Source: JACCZX01 sp963729165 (GTDB taxonomy: Bacteria; Pseudomonadota; Gammaproteobacteria; Burkholderiales; Burkholderiaceae_F). From it: DNA of 64,000 nucleotides. Position 1 is the stretch's first letter. The number at the start of each line of letters is the position of its first letter. The stretch covers positions 310,001 to 374,000 of the forward strand of contig CAVSMM010000013.1 in assembly GCA_963729165.1 (NCBI GenBank), in the 5' to 3' direction. The position numbers were made by a program, and so were the translations under genes. Below the pieces are notes generated by a model that had not been told where the DNA came from, did no database searches, and saw only the letters and a list, made by a program, of their open reading frames with translations. Positions 38,532 through 49,369 of this stretch are shown piece after piece.

Positions 38532-38984
38532 ATGCCTGAAGCAAAAAAAGCGCGGGCGATCGGTTTTAATCATGTCGCCCTTGAAGTCGAAAATATCGAG
38601 GAGGCGCTGGCGTTCTACGGCCGCCTGTTCGACTTCAAGCTTCGCAGCCAGGACGCCTCGTCCGCCTTCATCGATCTGGGCGACCAGTTCATCGCACTGC
38701 AGAAGGGCCGCAGCCAGCCGTCTGACGATGGCCGGCATTTCGGGCTTGTCGTTGACGACAAAGACGCCGTCCGCAAGGCGCTGGCCGGCGCCGGCATCAA
38801 GACGTTGCCGGGTCCGTTTCTGGACTTTCGCGACCCCTGGGGCAACCGCATCGAGATCGTCGGATACGACAACATTCAATTCACGAAGGCGCCTAATGTG
38901 CTGCGCGGCATGGGACTGTCGCATCTGTCGAAGAACGAGAGTGCGATCAAGGAGCTGACGGACAAAGGCATGGCGCCGGATTGA
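38532..38984 (+). CDS. VOC (glyoxalase-like) family protein
   Basis: A 150-residue protein with one vicinal-oxygen-chelate domain. FNHVALEVENIEEALAFYG gives the first metal His, DLGDQFIALQKG the next strand with possible ligand, HFGLVVDDKDAVRKAL a second His, and PWGNRIEIVGYDN the Glu. Such proteins are lyases, dioxygenases or resistance proteins; no specific role here. ATG 38532 follows GGGAG. A C-terminal 30-residue extension is present. Confidence 0.82.
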   Translation: MPEAKKARAIGFNHVALEVENIEEALAFYGRLFDFKLRSQDASSAFIDLGDQFIALQKGRSQPSDDGRHFGLVVDDKDAVRKALAGAGIKTLPGPFLDFRDPWGNRIEIVGYDNIQFTKAPNVLRGMGLSHLSKNESAIKELTDKGMAPD

Positions 38985-39210
38985 ATCTGCACTGAATGAA
39001 CAGGAAACGCCGGAACGTGTGGCGCGCTTGGTGTTTCATCGGCAGGAGCGGTGATTGAGTCCGGGGCTCTTTCAAGCGGTGCCGTTAAAGTGAAGCGCCA
39101 ACAGCGTGGCCGCCGCTGCCGCGCGCGCTGATCGTCAGCACCACGACCGAAGGGCTGGCCCGGCGTGTTGATGCGCCGGTTCGAACGCCGCCGGCGGTTA
39201 AAATTAGGCA

Positions 39211-42200
39211 GTGATTACGAACCGCGTTCTTGAGCAATTTCATCCCGCCGTCAGGGCTTGGTTTGACTCTGCGTTTGCGGCCCCAACCGGCGCGCAGGTT
39301 GAAGCATGGCCAGCGATCCAGGCGGGCAAGCACGTGCTGGTCGCGGCGCCGACCGGATCGGGCAAGACGCTGGCGGCATTCCTGGCGGCGATCGATACGT
39401 TGGTGCGCGAAGGCATCGACAACCGCCTGACCGACGAGACGCACATCGTCTACGTCTCTCCACTGAAAGCGCTGTCGAACGATATTCAGAAGAATCTCGA
39501 GCTGCCGATCGCCGGCATTCGTGCCGAGCTCGAACGGCTGGGACTGCCCGACGTCGACATTCGAACTTTCGTGCGCACCGGAGATACGCCGCAGAATGAG
39601 CGCGAGAAGATGCGCCGGCGGCCCCCGCATATCGTCGTCACGACACCGGAGTCGCTTTACATCCTGCTCACCAGCGCGTCGGGCCGCAAGATGCTGGCGA
39701 CGACCCGCACCGTCATCGTCGACGAGATTCACGCGATCGCGCCCAACAAGCGCGGCGCGCACCTCGCGCTGTCGCTGGAACGGCTGCAGGCACTCGCCGG
39801 ACGCGAGCTGGTGCGGATTGGCTTGTCCGCCACGCAAAAGCCGATCGGCGAGATTGCGAAATTCCTGGTCGGCGCAAATGCGGACTGCACGATCGTCGAC
39901 ACGGGTCACGTGCGGCAGCGAGATCTCGCGATCGAGCTTCCTTCGTCCCCGCTTGAAGCGGTGATGTCGGGCGAGGTTTGGACGCAGGTGTACGACCGGC
40001 TTGCAGAGCTCGTGCGCGAACATCGGACCACGTTGATCTTTGTCAACACGCGTCGGCTTGCCGAGCGCGCTGCGCGTCATCTGTCGGAGCGCATCGGCAG
40101 CGAGAACGTCACTGCGCATCATGGCAGCCTTGCGCGCGATCAGCGACTGAATGCCGAGCAGCGACTCAAGCGCGGCGAGCTCCGTGCGCTCGTTGCCACT
40201 TCGTCGCTCGAGCTCGGTATCGATATAGGCGATGTCGATCTGGTGTGCCAGATCGGCTCGACGCGCTCGATCGGTGCGCTGCTGCAGCGGGTCGGCCGCT
40301 CCGGGCACTCGATCGGCGGCACACCCAAAGGGCGGCTGTTTCCACTGTCGCGCGACGAGCTGTGCGACTGCGCTGCATTGCTCGATTCGGTGCGGCGCGG
40401 AGAGCTCGATCAAATCGCAGTGCCGGAAAAGCCGCTCGATGTGCTGGCGCAGCAGATCGTCGCCGAAGTCGCGTTGCAGGAATGGAAAGAGGATGAGCTG
40501 CTGGCGCTGTATCAACGTGCCTATCCGTATCGGAACGTCACTCGCGAGGAGTTCAACGAGCTGGTGCTGATGCTGTCCGATGGATTTCATACGGCGCGCG
40601 GACGGCGCAGCGCCCATCTGCACCACGACGCCGTCAATGGCGTGTTGCGCGGTCGGCGCGGAGCGGCACTCTCCGCGGTCACGTCAGGCGGTGCGATTCC
40701 GGATACCGCCGACTACACCGTGATGCTCGATCCGCAAGCGCAGGTCGTCGGCACGGTGCACGAAGATTTTGCGGTGGAGTCGTTGCCGGGCGACGTGTTC
40801 CAGCTTGGCAATACGTCATATCGCATCATGCGCGTCGAGCGCGGAACGGTACGTGTCGAAGATGCGAAGGGCGCACCGCCCAGTATTCCGTTCTGGCTCG
40901 GCGAGGCGCCGGGGCGCACGGAGGAAGTGTCGCAATCGCTGTCGCGTCTGCGGGCCACGATTGCAACGCGGCTCGACGACGGAGGGCGCGGCGCGGCCGT
41001 CGCATGGCTCACGGATGACGTCAAGATCGATCGCGGTCGCTGCCGAGCAGATCGTCGATTACCTTGCCGCTGCCAAGGCGGCACTGACCGAGCTGCCCAC
41101 CTGCGACACCGTCGTGCTCGAGCGATTTTTCGACGAATCGGGCGGCATGCAGCTGGTCGTACATGCACCGCTCGGCAGCCGTATCAACCGTGCGTGGGGA
41201 TTGGCGCTGCGCAAGCGGTTTTGCCGAAAGTTTGATTTCGAACTGCAGGCCGCCGCCACCGAAGACGCGATCGTGCTGTCACTCGCGAGCAGCCACAGCT
41301 TTCCGCTGATGGACGTCGCGCACTACTTGTCAGCCAAGACCGTGCGTCCGTTGCTCGTGCAAGCCCTCCTCGATGCGCCGATGTTCGGCACGCGTTGGCG
41401 CTGGAACGCCGGCTTCGCGCTCGCGCTGCTGCGTTTTCGCGGTGGTCACAAAGTGGCCCCGCAGTTGCAGCGCATGGCGTCCGAGGACTTGCTGGCTTCG
41501 ATTTTCCCGGACCAGGTGGCGTGCGGCGAAAACATGGTCGGCGACCGCGAGATCCCCGATCACCCGCTGGTGCGACAGACGATCGACGATTGCCTGCACG
41601 AAGCAATGGATATCGATGGACTCGAACGTGTGCTGAATGCGATCGAGCGCGGCCAGATCAAGGTGCTGGCGCGTGACCTCACGGAACCATCGCCGCTGGC
41701 GCTCGAAATTCTCGCCGCGCGACCGTATGCCTATTTGGACGATGCGCCGCTCGAAGAGCGCCGCACGCAGGCGGTGCTCGCACGCCGCTGGATCGACCCG
41801 AAACCGCGGGTGATCTGGGCAAGCTCGACGCCGATGCGATCCGGCGCGTGCGCGAGGAGATGTGGCCGGCGCCGCGCAGCGCAGACGAACTGCACGATGC
41901 GCTGATGAGCTTTGGCTTCCTGACTCAGGCCGAGATCGATGTGCAACCTGAGTGGCATTCGCTGATTGACGAACTTGCAGCCGCCAGGCGTGCGACGCGA
42001 ATCACGCAAGGCGTGAACACATCCGATGTCGCAGTCTGGGTTGCAGCGGAGCGCCTGCCTGAATTCGACGCGCTGTTTCCGGCGGCAGAGCACACACCGG
42101 CGATCGAAACGCCAGTGCAATACCGGAAGACCTGGACGCGCGACGATGCGATGGTCGAGGTCCTGCGCGACCGCTTGCAAGGTCTCGGGCCTGTGACCGT

Positions 42201-43540
42201 GGAGGTACTCGCAGCGCCGATTGGCCTGCGAGCGACTGAAGTCGAGGCGACGCTGGCGCGACTTGAAGCCGAAGGCTCGGTGATGCGCGGCCAGTTCAGC
42301 CCTGACGCCAATGGGACCGAGTGGTGCGAGCGGCGCCTGCTGGCGCGCATTCATCGTTACACGGTCAATCGGCTTCGACGCGAAATCGAACCGGTCGAAG
42401 CGCGCGACTTCGTGCGCTTTTTGTTCGAATGGCAACGCGTCGCACCGGAAGCGCGCGTCGAGGGCGCAGACGCGGTCGCGAACATCGTGTCGCAGCTCGA
42501 GGGCTTCGAGGCGCCTGCCGCCGCGTGGGAAACCGAAATTCTTCCTGCGCGCGTCAACGAATACGACCCGGCGTGGCTGGACGAGCTGAGCCGCGCCGGC
42601 AGAGTCGTGTGGACACGCATCGCGCCGCTCAATACGAAGGCCAACGGCGCGGGCAGCGAACGCGCGCCGAGTCCCGTCCGCACAACTCCGATAGCGCTCG
42701 CATCACGGCGCAACCTTGCCATCTGGGCGGCGCTCGCGCCCGACGGCTCCGGTGTCGCGCTGTCGTCGAATGCGCAACAGGTCGTCGAGTGCCTCACCGC
42801 GCACGGTGCGTCGTTCTTCGAGGAAATCGTTGAAGGCACAACACTGCTACGCACGCAAGTCGAGCAAGCGCTCGCCGAGCTCGTTGCACAGGGTTTGATC
42901 AACGCAGATAGCTTCGGTGGTTTGCGAGCACTGCTTGTGCCGTCCGATCGGCGCCGCACCTTCGACGGACAAAAGCGGCTTCGCCGTACCGCGCTGTTCG
43001 GCATCGAGGACGCCGGACGTTGGGCACTCGTGCGAAAACGCCGCTCGCCGGAAGGCGCCGACATCGTCGAGCATGTCGCACGCACTTTATTGCGTCGTTA
43101 TGGCGTCGTGTTCTGGCGTTTGATCGCACGCGAGGCGCAGTGGCTGCCACCCTGGCGCGATCTGCTGCAGATGCTATCGACGGCTCGAGGCGCGCGGCGA
43201 AATTCGCGGCGGGCGTTTCGTTGCAGGTCCTTCTGGAGAGCAGTTCGCCGTACCGGAAGCGATCGGTTTGTTGCGCGATATACGGCGGCGCGAGCCATCG
43301 GGTGCATTAGTGAGTTTGAGCGGCGCAGATCCGCTGAACCTCGTCGGCATTCTCGCTCCAGGCGCGAGATTGCCCGCGCTTACCGGCAACCGCGTGCTCT
43401 ACCGCGATGGTGTGCCGATTGCACTCCTGGTTGCAGGCGAGGCGAGATTTCTCGAATCACTCGAGCCGGAAGCCGAATGGGCGGCACGCAATGCGCTGCT
43501 GCGCCGTCAGGTCCCCGCAACGCTCAAGTTTCTCGCCTAG
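39211..43540 (+). CDS. lhr: Lhr-type superfamily 2 ATP-dependent helicase, frameshifted
   Basis: Very large helicase, about 1443 residues (Escherichia coli Lhr has 1538). Motif I APTGSGKTLAAF near residue 45; motif II VDEIHAIAPNKRG near 170; motif III RIGLSATQKPIGEIA; motif IV TLIFVNTRRLAERAARHL; motif VI region GRSGHSIGGTPKGRL. After the core come the Lhr winged-helix and C-terminal regions. Frame changes: near 41035 (extra base), near 41825 (missing base) and near 43190 (extra base). The last part is RFLESLEPEAEWAARNALLR to TAG. Start GTG 39211. Known Lhr proteins unwind DNA-RNA hybrids in repair. The 226 bases upstream (38985-39210) contain nothing recognised. Confidence 0.9.
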
Positions 43541-44482
43541 CTGTCCGCAGCTGCGGCAGCATCACGTTCGAGCGCTGCGCGATTCCAATTGCCCAGATCC
43601 GCTGCGGCTGCATACGTTGCCTGCAGAAAATCGAGAAGCACTTGATCCGGCGAGTTCGACTCGCGGACGGCGTCGTACGGAAGAACGAATTCGTGTAATT
43701 CGTTGCTATAGAACGCCGCATCCGGATGCACTCGCGCTTGCGCGAAGCCCGCTGGTTCGGGATACGCGTACGAATAGAACGCCGGATAGTCGATCGCGCC
43801 ACCACCGGGCCAGAAACCGCAGCTACTCACTTCGTGCGAATAGGCCTCGCGCGTCACCGAGTCGGGCAGATTCGGGATGCCGCCGGGATGCATCGGTGCG
43901 CGCCTTCCCGAGAAGCGGGTCACTGCCAGGTCGGGCGCGCCCCAGAACAGGTGCACCGGGCTTACTTTGCCTATGAACGAGCTTCGAAAAATTTTGAAAA
44001 CTCGGTCAGCTTGCACCAGTGCACGCCAGAAGCGGTTGACGTATTCGGCGTCATAAGCGCAGTGCGACTTGATCGTGGTCGAAGCGAATCGGATTCTCGA
44101 CTTCGTTCGGAAGCGGATGAATGTGCAGCTCGATGTCCAGTTCCTCGAGCTGTTTCATCAAACGCGCGTAGAACGTTGCAACGGACATTGGCTCGAGAGC
44201 GAACCCGTGCTCGCCGCCATCGCTGGTTTGAATCACCAGCCGGTGATCAATGAAATCAAAGTCGATCTGAAACGTGCTTAAGCCGGCAACGATCGGCGAA
44301 GTCGTCAATCCTGTGGCCGTCACGTACAGCGTGACGTGCCATGAGTGATTGATCCACGCGCTCCGCTTCATTCGCACTTTGCCGACGATTTGCAGCCACA
44401 GGTGCAGCGTCTTGTACGTGTCACTCCAAGCGGCTAGCGGCAGCTCGGGCCAGGCAGATACAACGGTATTCTTAGCCTGCAC
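43537..44482 (-). CDS. DUF5996 family protein, frameshifted
   Basis: About 315 residues. From GTG 44482: AWSDTYKTLHLWLQIVGKVR, WHVTLYVTATGLTTSPIVAG, FQIDFDFIDHRLVIQTSDGG and FYARLMKQLEELDIELHIHP. A frame change near 44035 leads to GKVSPVHLFWGAPDLAVTRF, MHPGGIPNLPDSVTREAYSH and CGFWPGGGAIDYPAFYSYAY, ending LERDAAAAADS. These blocks match DUF5996, a family of unknown function. The stop overlaps lhr by 4 bases (convergent). Start is uncertain by a few codons. Confidence 0.8.
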
Positions 44483-44504
44483 GGCAATCTCAGCGAAGCA
44501 AACG

Positions 44505-45593
44505 ATGACCGCAGAATTTTCGCACGCACTTCCGCGCTGGAGCATCGGTGTTCCGATCGCGGCTATCGGCGCACTGGTGATCGTCTGGAATCGGCCGCTC
44601 GAATGGATGCTGCTTGCGGTAGTCGTAGTGGCACTGATTGCTGCCGTACTGGCCGCCGTGCACCATGCCGAGGTCGTAGCACTGCGTGTCGGTGAGCCAT
44701 TCGGAACATTGATTCTCGCGGTTGCGGTCACGGTCATCGAGGCTGGACTGGTGATCTCCGTGATGCTCGCGGGCGGTCCGACGGCCGCCGTTGTCGCGCG
44801 CGATGCGGTGTATGCCGCAGTGATGATCGCGTCTACCGGCATCATCGGTGCATGTCTGCTGGTCGGCGGACTGCGCCATCGCGAGCTTGCCTATCGCATC
44901 GAAGGCACAAGTCCGGCTCTTGCCGTCTTGGTGGCATTGGCAACGCTGACGCTCGTCGTTCCCGCTTATACGACGACGACTCCGGGGCCTTCGTTTTCGA
45001 CGTTACAACTGGCATTCGCCGGCGTGATGTCGTTGGCGCTTTACGGCGTCTTCGTATTCGTGCAGACGGTGCGGCATCGCGATTACTTTTTGCCGTCCGA
45101 TGTCGGGGATGAAGACAGCCATGCTGCGCCGCCGTCTCGAAAGACGGCGCTGACGAGCTTCGGCTTGCTCGCCATCAGCTTGCTAGCAGTGGTTGGCCTC
45201 GCCAAATCACTTGCGCCGTCGATCGAAGCAGGTGTCGCTGCGGTATCGGCACCGTTGGCCGTGGTCGGGATTGCGATCGCGATGCTGGTATTGCTGCCCG
45301 AAACAGCGGCCGCCATGCACGCCGCAGCGCGCAACCGATTGCAGACGAGCCTCAATCTCGGCATCGGATCGGCGATCGCGTGTATTGGCCTGACAATTCC
45401 AACCGTCGCGGCAATATCGATTGCGCTCGGTCTGCCGCTCGAGCTTGGTATCCCAGCGAAGGAAGCGGTATTACTGGTGCTGACGTTCGTTGTCGCTGTT
45501 CTGACCCTCGGCAGCGGCCGCGCGACCGTGATGCAGGGCGCGGTGCATCTTGTGTTATTTGCGGCGTTTATCTTTCTTGCGTTCGTTCCTTGA
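44505..45593 (+). CDS. chaA: Calcium/proton antiporter, ChaA-like
   Basis: Intact membrane protein of 362 residues with about eleven helices. CaCA-family alpha repeats are visible: EPFGTLILAVAVTVIEAGLV in the first half and VSAPLAVVGIAIAMLVLLPETAAAM in the second, each with the acidic ion-binding residue. GSAIACIGLTIPTVAAISIA follows. Likely exports Ca2+ or Na+/K+ for protons. ATG 44505 is chosen because the family N-terminus begins here. Its 3' end overlaps the next convergent gene by 26 bases. Confidence 0.87.
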   Translation: MTAEFSHALPRWSIGVPIAAIGALVIVWNRPLEWMLLAVVVVALIAAVLAAVHHAEVVALRVGEPFGTLILAVAVTVIEAGLVISVMLAGGPTAAVVARDAVYAAVMIASTGIIGACLLVGGLRHRELAYRIEGTSPALAVLVALATLTLVVPAYTTTTPGPSFSTLQLAFAGVMSLALYGVFVFVQTVRHRDYFLPSDVGDEDSHAAPPSRKTALTSFGLLAISLLAVVGLAKSLAPSIEAGVAAVSAPLAVVGIAIAMLVLLPETAAAMHAAARNRLQTSLNLGIGSAIACIGLTIPTVAAISIALGLPLELGIPAKEAVLLVLTFVVAVLTLGSGRATVMQGAVHLVLFAAFIFLAFVP

Positions 45594-46458
45594 CCTGAAG
45601 CAGCTGCGTCAAATGATTCACGCGCGGCACGTTGTCGTGCTGCATCAGCTGCAGATGGCCGAACGAAAACGGCGTCACGTGCAATAGATCGCAGATGTGA
45701 CTACCGACACGCGCGATCCAGTGTGGAACTTCGATGAGCGTCGCGGGCCGGGCATTCGCGCCGCATTGCTGGACTCGCAAGCGGGCCAGATAATCGGCAA
45801 TCGTCATTTGCACGGCACCGCCGAGCTCGATCTCGCGCGATGGTGGACTGCCGATCTCGCATAGCAGCGCAAGCGCGAGTCCGAGATCGTCGACGTCCAG
45901 CGGAGCGACACGTCCGCGCGCACTCGCAGGGATAAAGTGAAACGGCCAGCGCGCCACTCTGCGAAACCAGTGTGCACCGTAGCCATCGGCACCGTCGAGC
46001 AATGAAGGCCGCACGATGACGGAGTCGAACGACCGCGACCGCAGCGCCGCTTCGCCGTGCCGCTTCGATATCAGAAATCCGCTCGTTACGCGCTGATCGA
46101 GACCGAGGGCGGACACATGCACCAGGCGCCGCACGCCGGTTACGCCGCATGCATCCGCGAGCGCCGCGGGCGCGACGTGATGCACTTTCTCGTACGTTTC
46201 AGCACCGCGCTGGCGCAAGATGCCGACGCAGTTCACGACAACATCAATCTGCGCAAGGAGTGGCTGCCATGCGTCGGCGGTCAGCAGCTGCTCGAATCGC
46301 ACGGTGCGGCGCTCGCAGCGATGCGCCTGCGCCGGCAGACGACGCTCGGCACGTTCCGGATACCGACTGCCGACAATGACTTCGTGCTGGCGTGCGAGCA
46401 GTGCTGCAACGGCGTGACGCCCGATGAAGCCTGCGCCGCCGAGCACGAACACGCGCAT
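45568..46458 (-). CDS. NAD(P)-binding epimerase/NDUFA9-like protein
   Basis: Atypical short-chain dehydrogenase of 296 residues. MRVFVLGGAGFIGRHAVAAL carries the Rossmann GxxGxxG; DVVVNCVGILRQRG and RLVHVSALGLDQRV follow; SKRHGEAALRSRSFDSVIVRPS replaces the classic YxxxK catalytic motif, as in complex-I NDUFA9-like members. It may bind NADP for a redox or structural role. Stop lies within the end of the antiporter gene; starts 3 bases after the dehydrogenase stop. Confidence 0.83.
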   Translation of the reverse strand: MRVFVLGGAGFIGRHAVAALLARQHEVIVGSRYPERAERRLPAQAHRCERRTVRFEQLLTADAWQPLLAQIDVVVNCVGILRQRGAETYEKVHHVAPAALADACGVTGVRRLVHVSALGLDQRVTSGFLISKRHGEAALRSRSFDSVIVRPSLLDGADGYGAHWFRRVARWPFHFIPASARGRVAPLDVDDLGLALALLCEIGSPPSREIELGGAVQMTIADYLARLRVQQCGANARPATLIEVPHWIARVGSHICDLLHVTPFSFGHLQLMQHDNVPRVNHLTQLLQVKERTQER

Positions 46459-46461
46459 CCG

Positions 46462-47442
46462 CTAGTCGATCCTTAACGGTCGCACGATCTGCGCACCGCG
46501 AAGCCACGCGTGCAGACATTCCGTGACGCCGCGTGCGAACGCTTCGAACACCGGCTGCGATACAAAGCCGATATGCGGAGTCAGCACAGCATTTCTTAGC
46601 GAGCGCAGCGGGTGACCGGCTGCGAGTGGCTCCTCGTCGTACACGTCGAGCGCCGCCATCGCGGGCCGACCTTCGCGCAACGCCGCGAGCAATGCCGGCA
46701 TATCGATCAACGCCGAGCGCGACGTGTTGACCAAGATCGCGTCGTCGCGCATGAGGGCCAGCCGCTCGGCGTTCAGCAGACCGCGCGTCTGATCAGTCGG
46801 AACGAGGTGCAGGCTCACGACCTTGGACGTTGAAAGCAGCTCTTCAAGTGACATCGACGTCGCGTCCCTTTCAGCCGCGCGCTCCGGCGTCATGTGCGGG
46901 CTCCACGCGACGACCTGCATCCCGAATGCAGCGGCGACGCGCGCGACCCTGCCTCCGATCTCGCCGAGGCCAATCAAGCCGAGCCGTTCACCGGCAAGCA
47001 CGTCCGGCAGCGGTTGATCGTCGCGCCAGGAGCCGGAGCGCATCACCTCGAACTTGGCTTCGAGCCGCTTGCTGGCTGCAAGAATCAAGGCCCACGTCAA
47101 CTCGCAGGTACTTTCCTTCGACGGACCCCACTCGGTGTGGCTCACCGGAATTTGGCGTGCGAGCAATGCTGCCGCATCGAGCGCCGCGTTGCGCGCGCCG
47201 GTAAATATCAAGTAACGCAGCTTCGGCAAGCGCTCGATCAATGCGGAGCGAAACGGTGTGCGGTCTCGCACCAGCACAATTGCGTCGGCGCCCGCAAGCG
47301 CGGCATGCAATGCGTCGCCGCGCAGCGGGTCGTGATAGATCTGCACGTCGGCAAGACGATCGATCTCGGACCAGTCCGCCAGACTCCGCAAAGCCCGCTC
47401 GTAGTCGTCGAGCACTACGATGCGCGGACGCTCGGCGTTCAC
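46462..47442 (-). CDS. D-2-hydroxyacid dehydrogenase
   Basis: Intact 326-residue NAD-dependent dehydrogenase of the SerA/LdhA family. LGLIGLGEIGGRVARVAAAF is the NAD-binding glycine motif; VSLHLVPTDQTRGLLNAERL and DDAILVNTSRSALIDMPAL are the standard downstream motifs, with catalytic Arg in NTSRSALID, Glu in DVYDEEPL and His in LTPHIGFVS. Substrate is not evident. Part of a three-gene minus-strand run with MmgE/PrpD upstream, suggesting hydroxy-acid metabolism. Confidence 0.9.
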   Translation of the reverse strand: MNAERPRIVVLDDYERALRSLADWSEIDRLADVQIYHDPLRGDALHAALAGADAIVLVRDRTPFRSALIERLPKLRYLIFTGARNAALDAAALLARQIPVSHTEWGPSKESTCELTWALILAASKRLEAKFEVMRSGSWRDDQPLPDVLAGERLGLIGLGEIGGRVARVAAAFGMQVVAWSPHMTPERAAERDATSMSLEELLSTSKVVSLHLVPTDQTRGLLNAERLALMRDDAILVNTSRSALIDMPALLAALREGRPAMAALDVYDEEPLAAGHPLRSLRNAVLTPHIGFVSQPVFEAFARGVTECLHAWLRGAQIVRPLRID

Positions 47443-47455
47443 TGCAGCCGCGCCG

Positions 47456-48826
47456 TCAAGGGCGTGCGATCGCGGTCATTGCGCGTACATCGTCCGCACT
47501 GCCGATACTCCACGCTGCGTCGATCAATGCTTTCGTCTTGTCGGCGCCGATCACCGGCGCGCTTAGCTCGGTGAACTTCGCTTCCAACTGCGCATTGCTC
47601 ATCGGCCGCTGCAGAGATCCAATCGCATGCTCGACAACAACGCGCTCGCGGCGGCCGCCGACGAGTATCGCGGTTACATCGACCGATGCCTCATCGATGT
47701 CTTGATCGACGGTCGCTACGATCTTGCGGCGCAGCTCGACGACGTCGCCGCGATTGACGACGGCATCCGAAAACTCTTGTTCACCTGCGCGGCCAAAAAT
47801 GAGGCCCACTGCGCAACCGTGATACACGCTGAATTTTCCTTGCAGTCCATCGGCTGGTTCTTTCTTGCCCGTCAACTCCAGCACCAGCGAGTGGACTTTG
47901 AGCTCGATGCGCTCGACCTGCTCGGGCCGCACGCCACGCTCGCGCAACTGCACGCACGCGTCGATGCTCGGATGAATCACGATGCCGCAGGCAAAGGGCT
48001 TGTACGTGTTGAACGAAATTTCGAAGCGTTCGCCCAATTCATCGGTGACTTCATTCCAGCTGCGCTTGTCGGATACGACTTGCACGAACCCGCGCGGCGC
48101 CTCGATTGCTTTCGCACTTGCAGTGAATCCGTTCTTCGCGAGCAACGCAGCCATCAGCCCCGCACGCGCCGCGCCCCCGGGGTGAAATGGCTTCGTCATC
48201 GTGCCGAACTGCTCACGCAGGCCGATCGGCTGAGAAGCGGCAATGCCAAGCGCCATCGCGGTATGTTGCTGATCGAGCTGCAGCAATCGCGCGCAAGCAG
48301 CGGCTGCACCCAGCATGCCGGTAGAACCCGTGATGTGCCAACCGCGGTCGTAGTGGTCCGGATACATCGTGTTGCCAACGCGACATGCAACGTCGATCCC
48401 GAGCACCATCGAATCGATCAGTTGGCGTCCGGACGCGCCAATCAACTCGGCCAGAGCGAGCGCTGCTGAGGCTACTGGGCCGGCCGGATGAATGATCGTT
48501 TTCAGGTGTGTGTCGTCGAAGTCGAATGTGTGCGACGTGATGCCGTTGACGAGTGCAGCGCTTGCAATGTCCACACGCTCTGCACGGCCCAGTACTGTCG
48601 CTTGTGCAGCAGGCTGCAGCGTGCGAACGGCAGCCAACGCCGCGTCCGCCGCTTCATGGTTTGCCGCGCCAACAGCGCAACCGATCCAGTTGAGCAGCGT
48701 GCGATGCGCCTCTTTGTCGACCGCGCTGCTCCAGCCGCTCGACGGATGTTCCGTGACGAAGCGCGCGAGTATCTGAGTGACAGGCGGCGCGTCGTGGTCG
48801 GCGGCAACTTGCGTATTACGAGCCAT
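47456..48826 (-). CDS. MmgE/PrpD family protein
   Basis: Intact 456-residue protein of the 2-methylcitrate dehydratase-like family. WIGCAVGAANHEAADAAL, ALVNGITSHTFDFDDTHLK (family motif, FDDTH), IHPAGPVASAALALAELIGA and WHITGSTGMLGAAAACARLL are present, and the second domain has YKPFACGIVIHPSIDACVQL. Family members dehydrate or isomerise small hydroxy- or carboxylic acids. The 13-base gap to the dehydrogenase suggests one operon. Confidence 0.9.
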   Translation of the reverse strand: MARNTQVAADHDAPPVTQILARFVTEHPSSGWSSAVDKEAHRTLLNWIGCAVGAANHEAADAALAAVRTLQPAAQATVLGRAERVDIASAALVNGITSHTFDFDDTHLKTIIHPAGPVASAALALAELIGASGRQLIDSMVLGIDVACRVGNTMYPDHYDRGWHITGSTGMLGAAAACARLLQLDQQHTAMALGIAASQPIGLREQFGTMTKPFHPGGAARAGLMAALLAKNGFTASAKAIEAPRGFVQVVSDKRSWNEVTDELGERFEISFNTYKPFACGIVIHPSIDACVQLRERGVRPEQVERIELKVHSLVLELTGKKEPADGLQGKFSVYHGCAVGLIFGRAGEQEFSDAVVNRGDVVELRRKIVATVDQDIDEASVDVTAILVGGRRERVVVEHAIGSLQRPMSNAQLEAKFTELSAPVIGADKTKALIDAAWSIGSADDVRAMTAIARP

Positions 48827-48880
48827 TGCTAACTGGAGCTCCGGTTGCTCACGAATCGAGCTCCAATAATCTCACGGCCG

Positions 48881-49300
48881 CTATTGCCCGATCAGATGCA
48901 GCACGACGTCACGTTGATGTGCACGAAGTCTGTGCTCAACGAGATAAATGCCTTGCCAAGTACCGAGTGAAGGGTTTCCGCCAATAACCGGAATCGACAA
49001 GTGAGTTTGCGTCAGCGCAGCGCGTACGTGCGCTGGCATGTCGTCGGGGCCTTCGGCACGGTGCTCGAACAACGAATCGCCGTCGGGCACAAGACGTGCA
49101 AAGAACCGCTCGAGATCATGCAGCACTTCTGGATCGGCGTTTTCCTGGATCAAGAGGCTGGCTGAGGTATGCCGGATAAAGACGGTCAGTAGCCCGTCGA
49201 CGATCTCGCAGTCATGTACCCATCGTTGAATTTCGCGCGTGATGTCAATGAATCCGCGGCCGGGCGTTCGTATTTGCAAACGAGTGTGTGACTGATGCAT
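48881..49300 (-). CDS. YjbQ/UPF0047 family protein (secondary thiamine-phosphate synthase-type)
   Basis: A 139-residue protein from ATG 49300. RGFIDITREIQRWV, then LTVFIRHTSASLLIQENADPEV with conserved His, the basic/acidic segment DMPAHVRAALTQTHLSIPV and GTWQGIYLVEHR match the YjbQ family, some of which show weak thiamine-phosphate synthase activity. The longer upstream frame overlaps the sulfatase and is not used. Confidence 0.87.
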   Translation of the reverse strand: MHQSHTRLQIRTPGRGFIDITREIQRWVHDCEIVDGLLTVFIRHTSASLLIQENADPEVLHDLERFFARLVPDGDSLFEHRAEGPDDMPAHVRAALTQTHLSIPVIGGNPSLGTWQGIYLVEHRLRAHQRDVVLHLIGQ

Positions 49301-49369
49301 GCGTGCTGACAATCTACACGGCAAGCGTGACGTACGATGCGCCGCACGTTCACCTCGTCGCGGCGCTGT

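Noticed and set aside
39085..40626. Minus-strand ORF of 513 codons over the start of lhr
   Set aside because: The plus strand carries all helicase motifs; the antisense protein has no recognisable domain.
47627..48469. Plus-strand ORF of 280 codons opposite MmgE/PrpD
   Set aside because: Antisense shadow; the minus strand has the FDDTH motif and full family length.
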